A stretch of DNA of 23,504 nucleotides from Ruminococcus sp. UBA1409 (lineage in GTDB: Bacteria > Bacillota > Clostridia > Oscillospirales > Ruminococcaceae), in the NCBI GenBank assembly GCA_002305045.1, contig DBPX01000003.1:1-23504 (forward strand), written 5' to 3'. The notes beneath the pieces were generated by a model that saw only the letters and a list, made by a program, of their open reading frames with translations, had not been told where the DNA came from and made no database searches. Of the stretch, positions 12,497 through 23,504 are shown one piece after another; position 1 is the first letter of the stretch; the number at the start of each line of letters is the position of its first letter. Both the position numbers and the translations under genes were made by a program.

Positions 12497-14272
12497 ATGA
12501 TTTTTGGCAGACACATCAACAAATACTACATAAAGTATGCATACTCGCTGGTGATAGGGCTGGCGGCTCTAATCCTTGTCGACTATTTGCAGCTTATAGT
12601 GCCGGAGCTTTACCGCTCGGTAATAAACGGCATGATATCGGGAGAGGTCGAGCATGACGGCAGACTCCTGCCCTTTGACATGGACTTTCTTCTTGACAGG
12701 GTATGCCTTCCCCTCATAGGGATAATTCTTGGCATCGTCGCAGGGAGATTCATGTGGAGAATATGCTTCTTCGGCGCAGGAATAAAGGTCGAGACCGACA
12801 TAAGAAGCGAGATGTTCGACCACTGCAAGGAGCTTTCCCAGCAGTATTACCAGGTGAACAAGGTCGGCGACCTGATGTCGCTCTTTACAAACGACCTCGA
12901 GACCGTCCAGCAGTGCTTCTCAAACGGCATACTGATGTTCTGCGACGCTCTGTTTTTGGGCATACTGGCGTTTTACAAGATGCTTCTTATGAACCCGCTG
13001 CTGTCGCTTCTCACCCTCATCCCGATGGGGCTTCTTTTGACCTGCGGTCTGATTTTAGGAAAGTATCTTACGATAAGGTGGGACAGGCGTCAGGCGGCTT
13101 TTAGCAGCCTGAGCGACTTCTCGCAGGAGAGCTTTGCGGGAATCTCGGTTATAAAGGCGTTTGTCAAGGAGACAAAGGAGCTTTGCGCCTTCAAAAGGCT
13201 CAACCAAAAAAACGAGGACGCCAATATCGCCTACACAAGGCTTTCTGTCTCTATGAACATCGCACTTACCCTTCTTGTAGAGTCGGTCATCTGCATTATA
13301 CTCGGCTACGGCGGATACCTTGTCTACTCTGGAGCCTTCAACCCCGGTCAGCTTATAGAGTTTATCGCATACTTCAACTCGCTGGTATGGCCGATAATGG
13401 CTGTCTCCGAGCTTATAAATATGCACTCGCAGGGAAAGGCGTCTATCAACAGAATCTCCGCCCTTTTGGACGCCGAGGTGGATGTTAAGGACGGCGAGGG
13501 AGTTTTCCCGATGGAAAGCATCACCGGCGGGATAAGCTTCAGGGGGCTCACCTTTTGCTACCCGGGAGCGGAGTTTAACGCCCTTGAGAATGTCTCCTTC
13601 GATATACTCCCCGGCGAGAATGTCGGCATAATCGGGAGGACAGGCTCCGGCAAGACCACCATCGTCGACCTTATACTAAGGTCGTATAATGTCCCCGACG
13701 GCAGCATCTACATCGACGGCAGGGACATAAACACCATCCCGATAAAGACGCTGAGAAAAAGCTGTGCATATGTCCCGCAGGACAACTTCCTTTTCAGCGA
13801 CACCATAGAAAAAAACATCATGTTCGCCTCCGACTCCGGCGGGCATGAGGAGGCAGTAAGAGCCGCTAGGCTCTCCGCCGTGGACGATAACATAAGCGAG
13901 TTCTCCGAGGGGTATCAGACCGTTCTGGGAGAAAGAGGAGTTACCGTCTCGGGAGGGCAGAAGCAGCGAATCTCAATAGCAAGAGCGCTCATGAAGAACG
14001 CCCCGATACTCATTTTGGACGATTCGGTCTCCGCCGTCGATGTCAAGACGGAAAAGGAAATCTTATCTAACCTGAAGAGAGAGCGTCAGGGGATGACCAC
14101 CATCCTAATAGCCCACAGGGTCTCCACCATAGAGGGGCTGGACAAGATAATCTTTGTCGAGGAGGGGCGTGTTCTGGCGGTCGGAACTCACGGGGAGCTT
14201 TACGACAGCTGTCCTGAGTACAGGATGACCGTAGATTTACAGCGTCTTGAGGAAAGGAGCGAGCAGCATTGA
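12497..14272 (+). CDS. ABC exporter half-transporter, degenerate-site subunit
   Basis: This 591-aa half-transporter has an N-terminal exporter membrane domain (about 1-325, helices near 13-35, 68-92, 145-190 and 255-300) and a C-terminal ATPase (345-591). ATPase motifs are Walker A GRTGSGKT (380-387), Q-loop Q428, a canonical signature VSGGQ (484-488), Walker B ending LILDD with Asp (D509) where the catalytic Glu should be, and H540. Asp at that position is typical of the non-hydrolysing half of heterodimeric exporters such as BmrC/D or TM287/288. ATG 12497 follows AAAGGGAT; a GTG at 12476 is rejected. Its TGA overlaps the partner's ATG, so the two are translated together. Substrate unknown; drugs or lipids are typical of the family. 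Confidence 0.94.
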   Translation: MIFGRHINKYYIKYAYSLVIGLAALILVDYLQLIVPELYRSVINGMISGEVEHDGRLLPFDMDFLLDRVCLPLIGIILGIVAGRFMWRICFFGAGIKVETDIRSEMFDHCKELSQQYYQVNKVGDLMSLFTNDLETVQQCFSNGILMFCDALFLGILAFYKMLLMNPLLSLLTLIPMGLLLTCGLILGKYLTIRWDRRQAAFSSLSDFSQESFAGISVIKAFVKETKELCAFKRLNQKNEDANIAYTRLSVSMNIALTLLVESVICIILGYGGYLVYSGAFNPGQLIEFIAYFNSLVWPIMAVSELINMHSQGKASINRISALLDAEVDVKDGEGVFPMESITGGISFRGLTFCYPGAEFNALENVSFDILPGENVGIIGRTGSGKTTIVDLILRSYNVPDGSIYIDGRDINTIPIKTLRKSCAYVPQDNFLFSDTIEKNIMFASDSGGHEEAVRAARLSAVDDNISEFSEGYQTVLGERGVTVSGGQKQRISIARALMKNAPILILDDSVSAVDVKTEKEILSNLKRERQGMTTILIAHRVSTIEGLDKIIFVEEGRVLAVGTHGELYDSCPEYRMTVDLQRLEERSEQH

Positions 14273-16179
14273 TGCGTGAGTTTTACCCGCTTATAGCGGT
14301 AGGTGCGGTCGTGGGAGTGCTCTCCCTGATATTTGTAGCCGCCTACGCTATGATGAAGGACAAGAAAACGGCCATCGGCTTTGACAGGTACATGGCTGAC
14401 GGCGAGATTTTAAGGCGTCTTTTCAAATACGCCAAGCCCTACTGGCCCAGCTTCCTTGCGGTGCTTGTTCTTATGGGCTTCTCTATAGCCTATGATGTAA
14501 TCTCTCCTCTTATAATCGGAGACATAGAGGAGATGATAAAGCAGGACTTCGAGCTTGAGCCCTTGTTTATCTATGTGGCGGTCTACGCCTCGATACTCGT
14601 GGTCTCGCTCGTCTGCACATACATCCACGCCATAATCCTCCAGAAAACCGGCCAGAAGATTCTTTCAAGCATAAGAGAGGACCTTTTTATGCACATCGAG
14701 AGCCTCTCCCATGCACAGCTTAGCAGCATACCCGTGGGAAAGCTTGTCACAAGGGTTACAAACGACACAAACGCCATAAGCATGATGTTTACAAACATCC
14801 TTGTAAACCTTGTAAAGAATATCTTTGTAATCTTCGTGATACTTGCAGCCATGCTGCTTTTAAACTACCAGCTCACCCTGATGATTCTGTGCTTCGTGCC
14901 CTTTATAATACTCTTTACGGTGATATTCAGAAAGTTCTCAAGGCGGGCGTACCGAAATGTCAAGGACGCCACAACAGACATTAACACCTTCACCTCCGAG
15001 CATCTTTCCGGGATGAAAATAATCCAGATATTTAACCGTGAGGAAAGAAAGCAGCAGGAGTTTGAGGAAAGAAACCGCCGTCTTGGCAGGGCGAAGCGTC
15101 AGCAGATATTCGTATTCGGAATCTTCAGACCGGTTGTGTATATGCTTTATATCTCCTCGGTGCTCTGCCTTTTGTATCTGGGAGGCAGAGGCTACATAAA
15201 GGACACCGTATTTTTAGGGCAGACGATAACCTCCGGCACGGTCGTCACCTTCTATATGTACATATCAAAATTCTTCAATCCCATCCAGAGCCTTGCGGAG
15301 CAGTTCAACTGGCTTCAGTCCGCCTTTGCCTCTGCGGAGAAGATTTTTACCGTCATGGACATGGAGCCGCAGATTGTCGACTCCCCCGACGCTATAGAGC
15401 TTAACGAGTGCAAGGGAAACATAGAGTTTAAAAATGTCTGGTTCTGCTACAACGAGGGCGAGTGGATACTAAGGGATGTCTCCTTTAAGGTAAACGCCGG
15501 GGAGACGGTGGCGTTCGTAGGCTCCACCGGCTCGGGAAAGACCACCATACTCTCCCTTATATGCAGAAACTATGACATCCAGCGTGGTCAGATTCTGATA
15601 GACGGCATTGACATAAAGAGGATAAAGATATCCAGCCTTAGAAGGCAGTTTGGGCAGATGCTCCAGGATGTATTTTTGTTCTCGGGGACGATTCGCTCCA
15701 ACATCCTCCTAAGAGAGGAGGGAATCCCCGACAGGGAGGTCCTGGCTGCCTGCAAATATGTAAACGCCGACAAGATAATAAACAGGCTGGAAAACGGTCT
15801 TGACGAGGAGGTAAGGGAAAGAGGAAACAACTTCTCCGCCGGACAGAGGCAGCTTATCTCCTTTGCAAGGACTATTGTCCACAAGCCGAGCGTCATGATA
15901 CTCGACGAGGCTACAGCAAACATCGACACCGAGACAGAGCTTTTGATTCAGGACTCCTTAGACAGGCTTATGAGCTTCGGGACGCTTCTTATCGTGGCTC
16001 ACAGGCTCTCAACCATACGCAAGGCGGACAGGATAATCTATCTTTCCCACGGGCAGATTAAGGAGCAGGGCAGTCACGAGGAGCTTCTTAGGCTGAGGGG
16101 CAGGTACTACAAGCTGTATATGATGCAGTTTGACAGGGAGAACTCCAAAAAGCTCCAAAGGCTCAAAAATTCCACTTAA
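14272..16179 (+). CDS. ABC exporter half-transporter, catalytic subunit with extra N-terminal helix
   Basis: This 635-aa partner subunit starts at ATG 14272, which shares its A with the upstream TGA (TGATG). The membrane domain (about 45-355) is preceded by an additional hydrophobic helix at 6-28 (YPLIAVGAVVGVLSLIFVAA). The ATPase (385-635) has Walker A GSTGSGKT (417-424), Q465, Walker B MILDEA with catalytic E546, and H577. The signature is weakened to FSAGQ (521-525). Its own Walker A/B plus the partner's VSGGQ thus make the competent ATP site, and its FSAGQ plus the partner's D509 make the degenerate one. The long C-terminal basic tail (KKLQRLK) is also notable. The two genes form an operon under the repeat operator. 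Confidence 0.95.
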   Translation: MREFYPLIAVGAVVGVLSLIFVAAYAMMKDKKTAIGFDRYMADGEILRRLFKYAKPYWPSFLAVLVLMGFSIAYDVISPLIIGDIEEMIKQDFELEPLFIYVAVYASILVVSLVCTYIHAIILQKTGQKILSSIREDLFMHIESLSHAQLSSIPVGKLVTRVTNDTNAISMMFTNILVNLVKNIFVIFVILAAMLLLNYQLTLMILCFVPFIILFTVIFRKFSRRAYRNVKDATTDINTFTSEHLSGMKIIQIFNREERKQQEFEERNRRLGRAKRQQIFVFGIFRPVVYMLYISSVLCLLYLGGRGYIKDTVFLGQTITSGTVVTFYMYISKFFNPIQSLAEQFNWLQSAFASAEKIFTVMDMEPQIVDSPDAIELNECKGNIEFKNVWFCYNEGEWILRDVSFKVNAGETVAFVGSTGSGKTTILSLICRNYDIQRGQILIDGIDIKRIKISSLRRQFGQMLQDVFLFSGTIRSNILLREEGIPDREVLAACKYVNADKIINRLENGLDEEVRERGNNFSAGQRQLISFARTIVHKPSVMILDEATANIDTETELLIQDSLDRLMSFGTLLIVAHRLSTIRKADRIIYLSHGQIKEQGSHEELLRLRGRYYKLYMMQFDRENSKKLQRLKNST

Positions 16180-16194
16180 TGCCGCCGATAGAGA

Positions 16195-16226
16195 TTGCAT
16201 TTTTAATTTGTTTGTGGTAATATAAT
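16195..16226 (+). promoter_or_regulatory. Probable promoter of darA-holB
   Basis: TTGCAT (16195-16200) with either TAATAT (16218-16223, 17-bp spacer) or the better -10 TATAAT (16221-16226, 20-bp spacer). The -10 region is strong, but the register is unsure. Confidence 0.5.
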
Positions 16227-16290
16227 AGGGTGAGCATAAACCTAAACGGTATACGCTTCAGACCTTGAGAGAATGAAAGGACTAAAATGT

Positions 16291-16608
16291 ATGAAGCTGA
16301 TTATTGCCATTATCAACGACGATGATTTCAGAGCCGTATCCGACGAGCTTATAAAAGCAGGCTTTCAGTCGACAAGGCTTTCCTCGACGGGAAGCTTCCT
16401 AAAGGCGGGAAACTCCACCCTGCTCATATGCGTTGAGACCAGCAGATTAGACGAGTGCATCTCGATAATCCACGGTCACTGCCGCAAGCGCACCAAGATG
16501 GTCGCCTCCCCCTCGCTTCACGGCTCCTTCGCCTCCTATCCTGTTGAGATAAGCATCGGCGGAGCTACCATCTTCGTCACGGATGTAGAGCGCTTTGAAA
16601 AGTTCTGA
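16291..16608 (+). CDS. darA: Cyclic-di-AMP receptor, PII-like (DUF970)
   Basis: This 105-aa PII-like protein corresponds to B. subtilis YaaQ/DarA (PstA elsewhere), a trimeric receptor for the second messenger c-di-AMP. It begins MKLIIAIINDDD and carries the nucleotide-binding STGSFLKAGNSTLL (32-45) and the C-terminal GGATIFV (90-96). ATG 16291 follows AAAGGA at 9 bases and matches family N-termini. The ATG at 16273 has its ribosome site only 2 bases away and is rejected. It lies before holB as in B. subtilis (yaaQ-yaaR-holB), but yaaR and tmk are missing here. The downstream partner of this receptor is not established in the family. Confidence 0.92.
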   Translation: MKLIIAIINDDDFRAVSDELIKAGFQSTRLSSTGSFLKAGNSTLLICVETSRLDECISIIHGHCRKRTKMVASPSLHGSFASYPVEISIGGATIFVTDVERFEKF

Positions 16609-16642
16609 TTCAGGCTGCAGCCGTCCTAAGGACGACAGCCTT

Positions 16643-17605
16643 ATGAACAGCCGTGCGGCGCAGCTCGTCCAGAGGATGATAAAAAAGGACAGGCTCTGCC
16701 ACAGCTTTATACTCTGCGGCGAGCCGGGCGTCGGGAAAAGGACTGCCGCCTATTTCATGGCAAAGCAGATTCTCTGCGAAAAAGGAAGCGGCGTCCCCTG
16801 CCAAGTCTGCCGGAGCTGCCGGCTTATCGAGGCGTCGGCGCATCCCGATGTCATCACCCTTACGCCAAGCGGAAAATCCGGCGGCTACCGTCAGGATGAT
16901 TTAAGGCCTATAGTATACGACTCCTATATAGCTCCCAACGAGACCCCAGGCTCTCACGCTAGCAAGCTATATATAATCCCCGAGCTGGATAAATCGCTGC
17001 CTGCGGCTCAGAGCGTGCTTTTAAAGGTCCTAGAGGAGCCTAGCGAGGGGGTCGTGTTCATCATGACCGCCGTGGACCGTCAGGGGATTCTTCCGACCCT
17101 TCTTTCAAGGTCGGTTGTGATAAACCTGCCGCTGATGTCAAAAAGCGAAAGCATAAAGACGCTTTGCGAGCTTGGCTACCCCAGGGACAGGGCGGAGTCC
17201 GCCTACAGCCTGGTAGGAGGAAATATCGGCTCGCTTCTTGCCTGTCTTAGGGGCGAGAGGGACCAATCGCCTCTTAGGGAGGTAATAGACGCCGTCTCAA
17301 GGGCGGACGAGTACCGTCTCAACAGGCTTTTGTTTCAAGCATCGAGGGATAAAGAGGAGCTTTTAAGGCTTATCAGGGAGCTGAAGGAGCTTATAGCGTC
17401 CTCCTGCGAGGAAAAAAACGGCGTCGAGCCGTCAAGATTCAAGGAGGAGGCGGCGCTTCTTCTTTCAAGCCGATGGCTAGACCCAAGGCTAGGCTCGCTC
17501 ACAAAAATCTATTCCTTGCTTGACGAGGCTGAAAAAAGCCTTCTTAAAAACTCCAACCCGGCGCTCACGGCAGGCTGGCTCTCAAGCGTTATTTGCTGTC
17601 AGTAG
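16643..17605 (+). CDS. holB: DNA polymerase III delta' subunit
   Basis: This 320-aa AAA+ clamp-loader subunit works with DnaX and HolA to load the beta clamp. Visible marks are the Walker A-like GEPGVGKRT (26-34), a four-cysteine zinc module C45, C53, C56, C59 (VPCQVCRSCR), the family sequence SVLLKVLEEP (124-133) and the Arg-rich LLSRSVVINL (153-162). ATG 16643 follows AAGGA at about 10 bases. TTG 16595 would add 16 residues overlapping darA and is less likely. The gene lies 34 bp after darA, presumably co-transcribed, and before ricT, as in the B. subtilis holB-yaaT order. Confidence 0.92.
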   Translation: MNSRAAQLVQRMIKKDRLCHSFILCGEPGVGKRTAAYFMAKQILCEKGSGVPCQVCRSCRLIEASAHPDVITLTPSGKSGGYRQDDLRPIVYDSYIAPNETPGSHASKLYIIPELDKSLPAAQSVLLKVLEEPSEGVVFIMTAVDRQGILPTLLSRSVVINLPLMSKSESIKTLCELGYPRDRAESAYSLVGGNIGSLLACLRGERDQSPLREVIDAVSRADEYRLNRLLFQASRDKEELLRLIRELKELIASSCEEKNGVEPSRFKEEAALLLSSRWLDPRLGSLTKIYSLLDEAEKSLLKNSNPALTAGWLSSVICCQ

Positions 17606-17685
17606 AGCAAGCCGCAGAGCGACCGTGCGCATCCTGCATAACAGGGATTTGTTTAATCATATAGTCAAAGAGAAAGGAATTTCCC

Positions 17686-18543
17686 ATGACCGAAATAATA
17701 GGCGTGAGATTCAAAAGCGTCGGAAAGGTTTACTACTTCTCCCCCGACGGGGAGAGCTACTCCATAGGGGACAGGGTAATAGTCGAGACTGCCAGGGGAA
17801 TCGAGTGCGGAGAGGTTGTCCTTTGCAACAAGCTAGTAGAGGACGATAGGATAGTTCCTCCCCTGAAGTCGGTTATCCGCCGTGCCAGCGACGCCGACTT
17901 CCTGCAGATTGAAAAAAACCGTCTCAAGGAGAAGGACGCCTTTGGAATCTGCGAGAAAAAGATACTTCAGTATAAGCTCAACATGAAGCTTGTCGATGTT
18001 GAATGTACCTTTGACAATTCAAAGCTTCTTTTTTATTTCACCTCCGAGAATAGGGTGGATTTCAGGGAGCTTGTAAAGGACCTCGCCTCGGTTTTCCATA
18101 CCAGAATAGAGCTTAGGCAGATAGGCGTAAGGGACGAGGCTAAGATGCTTGGAGGTCTTGGCATCTGCGGCAGGCCGTTTTGCTGCTCCAGCTTTTTAGG
18201 TGAGTTCCAGCCGGTGTCCATCAAGATGGCAAAGGAGCAGAGCCTGTCCCTCAATCCGACAAAAATATCCGGCACCTGCGGCAGGCTTATGTGCTGCTTG
18301 AAGTACGAGCAGGACGGCTACGAGGAGCTTCTCAGGCTGACTCCAAAGGTCGGCGCAATAGTAGAGACTCCCTCCGGCAAGGGCACCGTGACAGACGCCA
18401 ATCTTCTCACCGGCAAGCTCCATGTAAGGCTTGCTGGAAGCGAGGGCGACACCGTATTCGAGCGCTCGCAGGTGAAGATAATAAAGGATTCCCACATCAG
18501 GGTCAACAGGGATGAGCTAAAGGCTCTAAAGGACCTTGAATAA
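17686..18543 (+). CDS. ricT: PSP1-domain protein RicT (YaaT)
   Basis: This 285-aa protein has a PSP1 domain (about 5-200), with the family cysteine cluster GICGRPFCCSSF (C161, C166, C167) and GTCGRLMCC (C198, C203, C204). In B. subtilis RicT (YaaT) joins RicA and RicF in a complex binding two 4Fe-4S clusters. That complex stimulates RNase Y-dependent mRNA processing and affects the sporulation phosphorelay. All six cysteines are present, so cluster binding is likely. Residues 220-270 are a small C-terminal beta domain (VGAIVETPSGKGTVTDANLLTGK). ATG 17686 follows AAAGGAA. It ends 12 bp from the convergent mazF gene with no visible terminator between them. Confidence 0.93.
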   Translation: MTEIIGVRFKSVGKVYYFSPDGESYSIGDRVIVETARGIECGEVVLCNKLVEDDRIVPPLKSVIRRASDADFLQIEKNRLKEKDAFGICEKKILQYKLNMKLVDVECTFDNSKLLFYFTSENRVDFRELVKDLASVFHTRIELRQIGVRDEAKMLGGLGICGRPFCCSSFLGEFQPVSIKMAKEQSLSLNPTKISGTCGRLMCCLKYEQDGYEELLRLTPKVGAIVETPSGKGTVTDANLLTGKLHVRLAGSEGDTVFERSQVKIIKDSHIRVNRDELKALKDLE

Positions 18544-18555
18544 AAGGGACTCCGG

Positions 18556-18915
18556 CTAGGTCTGGGCGTTCTGGTTAAGACCGAAGCTTACCCTTAGAGC
18601 AGAGTTGATTTTGTCCATCGAGCCGGGGTCCAGCACTCCCATTCTCTCCTTGAGACGCTTTTTGTCGATGGTCCTTATCTGCTCCAGAAGAACTATGCTG
18701 TCCTTGGCAAGCCCGCAGGCTCCCGAGTTTATCTCAATATGAGTTGGGAGTCTGGTTTTTTCCCTCTGGCTGGTAATAGCGGCGGCTATCACCGTCGGGG
18801 AGTGGCGATTTCCGACATCGTTTTGGACTATAAGTACGGGTCGTATCCCTCCCTGCTCCGAGCCTACAACCGGGCTAAGGTCTGCGTAATATATTTCGCC
18901 TCTGTAAACTGACAT
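18556..18915 (-). CDS. mazF: MazF/NdoA-type endoribonuclease toxin
   Basis: This 119-aa PemK/MazF-family protein is close in length to B. subtilis NdoA (EndoA, 116 aa). It begins MSVYRGEIYYADL and has GGIRPV with the catalytic arginine R25 and the catalytic threonine T48 in AAITS, the two active-site residues of B. subtilis MazF at the same numbers. These toxins cut mRNA at short sequences (UACAU for B. subtilis). ATG 18915 has AAAGGAG upstream. A GTG 20 codons earlier is possible but its ribosome site is too near. No antitoxin gene is visible upstream up to the divergent pth gene. Either the antitoxin is elsewhere or the toxin acts alone. Confidence 0.93.
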   Translation of the reverse strand: MSVYRGEIYYADLSPVVGSEQGGIRPVLIVQNDVGNRHSPTVIAAAITSQREKTRLPTHIEINSGACGLAKDSIVLLEQIRTIDKKRLKERMGVLDPGSMDKINSALRVSFGLNQNAQT

Positions 18916-19027
18916 TGCTTTCACTCCTTTTTTTGCTTTGTTAATAGTCTTGGCAATACTCCCGGGATTATTCACCTCCCGGCTGCTGGCGTGCCTATTT
19001 CAGAGTATGCGAAAACAAATCCTGCGG

Positions 19028-19056
19028 TGACAAGCCGCCAAAAGGAGTATATTTTA
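19028..19056 (+). promoter_or_regulatory. Promoter of pth-mfd
   Basis: GTGACA (19028-19033), 17-bp spacer, TATTTT (19051-19056). A weak minus-strand TTGTCA overlaps it (19034-19029) and could be the -35 of mazF. Confidence 0.5.
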
Positions 19057-19061
19057 GCCTC

Positions 19062-19082
19062 CCCCGTCTAAAAAACGGGGGC
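19062..19082 (+). other. Hairpin at the predicted 5' end of the pth-mfd mRNA
   Basis: CCCCCGT and ACGGGGG, 7-bp perfect stem with a 7-base A-rich loop, begins at the predicted transcription start. No T-run follows, so it is not a terminator. It may stabilise the mRNA. Confidence 0.55.
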
Positions 19083-19119
19083 AATGCTGCGTGGAGATTT
19101 TTTGAAAGGAGCCGTTATT

Positions 19120-19737
19120 ATGAAGGGTCTGATAAATCGGTTTAAAAGAAAGGAGTTCGCTCCCTCTATAGACTGGATAATAGTAGGTCTTGGGAATCCA
19201 GGAGAGAAGTACCAAAGAACTCGCCACAACTGCGGCTGGATGGCTGCCGACCTTCTGGCGCAGTCCGCAGGAGCAAGGCTCACAAGGGTTAAATTCAAGT
19301 CCCTTTGCGCCGAGATAGCCCTCTCGGGACAGCGATGCCTTCTTATGAAGCCGACAACCTACATGAACGCCAGCGGAGACGCCGTCAAGGAGGCTCTTGA
19401 TTTTTACAAGCTCCCTCCCGAAAGGGCTTTGATAATAAGCGACGATGTATCGCTGGATTTAGGACGGCTCAGAATAAGAAGAAAAGGCTCCGACGGCGGT
19501 CAGAAGGGTCTTAGGAGCATAATTTTGAGGACAGGAAGCGACTCCTTCCCGAGAATCAGGATAGGCATAGGCGAAAAGCCTCACCCCGACTACGACATGG
19601 CGGCGTGGGTGCTCTCAAGACTTGACGACGGCGAGCTGAAAACCCTTTACGGCGCCCTTGAGTCCTGTGCAAAGGCGGCGGAGCTTATCGTCTCGGGAGA
19701 CATAGACAGGGCGATGAGCCTTTACAACCAGCGTTAA
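19120..19737 (+). CDS. pth: Peptidyl-tRNA hydrolase
   Basis: This 205-aa enzyme releases tRNA from peptidyl-tRNAs that drop off ribosomes. The core begins IVGLGNPG (21-28; N26). Catalytic H36 lies in TRHNCG, KPTTYMN gives N83, and the Asp equivalent to E. coli D93 is D108 (SDDVSL). The usual GGHNG loop reads GGQKG (126-130), so the residue matching E. coli N114 is K129. ATG 19120 follows GAAAGGAG and yields an extra basic N-terminus (KGLINRFKRK) of about 17 residues before the usual start. mfd follows by 12 bp, so the two are one operon, as in B. subtilis (spoVC-mfd). Confidence 0.95.
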   Translation: MKGLINRFKRKEFAPSIDWIIVGLGNPGEKYQRTRHNCGWMAADLLAQSAGARLTRVKFKSLCAEIALSGQRCLLMKPTTYMNASGDAVKEALDFYKLPPERALIISDDVSLDLGRLRIRRKGSDGGQKGLRSIILRTGSDSFPRIRIGIGEKPHPDYDMAAWVLSRLDDGELKTLYGALESCAKAAELIVSGDIDRAMSLYNQR

Positions 19738-19749
19738 GAGGACGGCTTT

Positions 19750-23386
<3,637 letters not shown>

Positions 23387-23503
23387 TTATTCTTTTGAGT
23401 TATACTTACAAAATGCTGGAGTATTTTTCTTCGAAATTAAAGCACCGCCGACTACGGCAATAACTGAGCCGAGAACAGCAGGAGTCCTTCGCACGGTATA
23501 TGG
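23387..23503 (-). CDS. Possible 3' end of an unknown ORF running off the right edge
   Basis: A minus-strand frame is open from the right edge to a TAA at 23389-23387. It encodes 38 residues with a hydrophobic stretch (PAVLGSVIAVVGGALI) and a polar tail. This may be the end of a small membrane protein or chance. It directly precedes the macrodomain remnant. I recognise no family. Confidence 0.2.
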   Translation of the reverse strand, partial: PYTVRRTPAVLGSVIAVVGGALISKKNTPAFCKYNSKE

Positions 23504-23504
23504 C

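Overview
The window looks like a chromosomal segment of a Gram-positive Clostridia species, probably Oscillospiraceae/Ruminococcaceae-like. This assignment is an inference from gene content and order: the darA-holB-ricT run, a YnzC-like DUF896 gene, a Firmicutes LexA box, a MazF/NdoA toxin, sigma-70 type promoters close to consensus, and several TTG starts. The chromosomal genes use many AGG (Arg) and ATA (Ile) codons. No rRNA, tRNA or CRISPR was seen.

Positions 1 to about 3790 are the right end of an integrated mobile element. It carries the 3' part of a sigma-70 region-4-like regulator, a 475-base non-coding spacer with a perfect inverted repeat and a UUCG hairpin, an excisionase-like gene, and two tandem, gaplessly alignable tyrosine integrases (403 aa each, about 58% identical by hand count). 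After the second integrase the sequence enters the last 16 codons of a ribosomal protein S9 gene (rpsI), followed by what is probably the original rpsI terminator. The element therefore appears to have inserted in the 3' end of rpsI, and this is its attR side.

Positions 3927-7823 (minus strand) hold ung, a 35-aa membrane ORF overlapping the ung start, secG and glycogen phosphorylase (glgP). Divergent from glgP on the plus strand is a phosphoglucomutase with a long leader. Both genes of this pair have very good promoters (TTGACA or TTGTCA, 17-bp spacer, TATAAT). The pair links glycogen breakdown (glucose-1-phosphate) to glucose-6-phosphate.

Positions 10150-12337 contain a minus-strand operon (DUF896, a WYL-domain regulator, a COG2426 membrane protein). 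Divergent from it is a 63-aa coiled-coil protein whose promoter carries a perfect GAAC-N4-GTTC LexA (SOS) box.

Positions 12365-16179 encode a heterodimeric ABC exporter. Its two ATPase domains are asymmetric (one degenerate, one catalytic). Its promoter is followed by three tandem 15-bp repeats, each holding an 11-bp palindrome, a likely operator array for an unidentified regulator.

Positions 16195-23205 are a housekeeping block: darA (c-di-AMP receptor), holB and ricT; then mazF on the opposite strand with no visible antitoxin; then pth and mfd. The last 300 bases hold a remnant of a zinc-macrodomain ADP-ribosylhydrolase gene, antisense to and truncated next to mfd, pointing to past rearrangement there.
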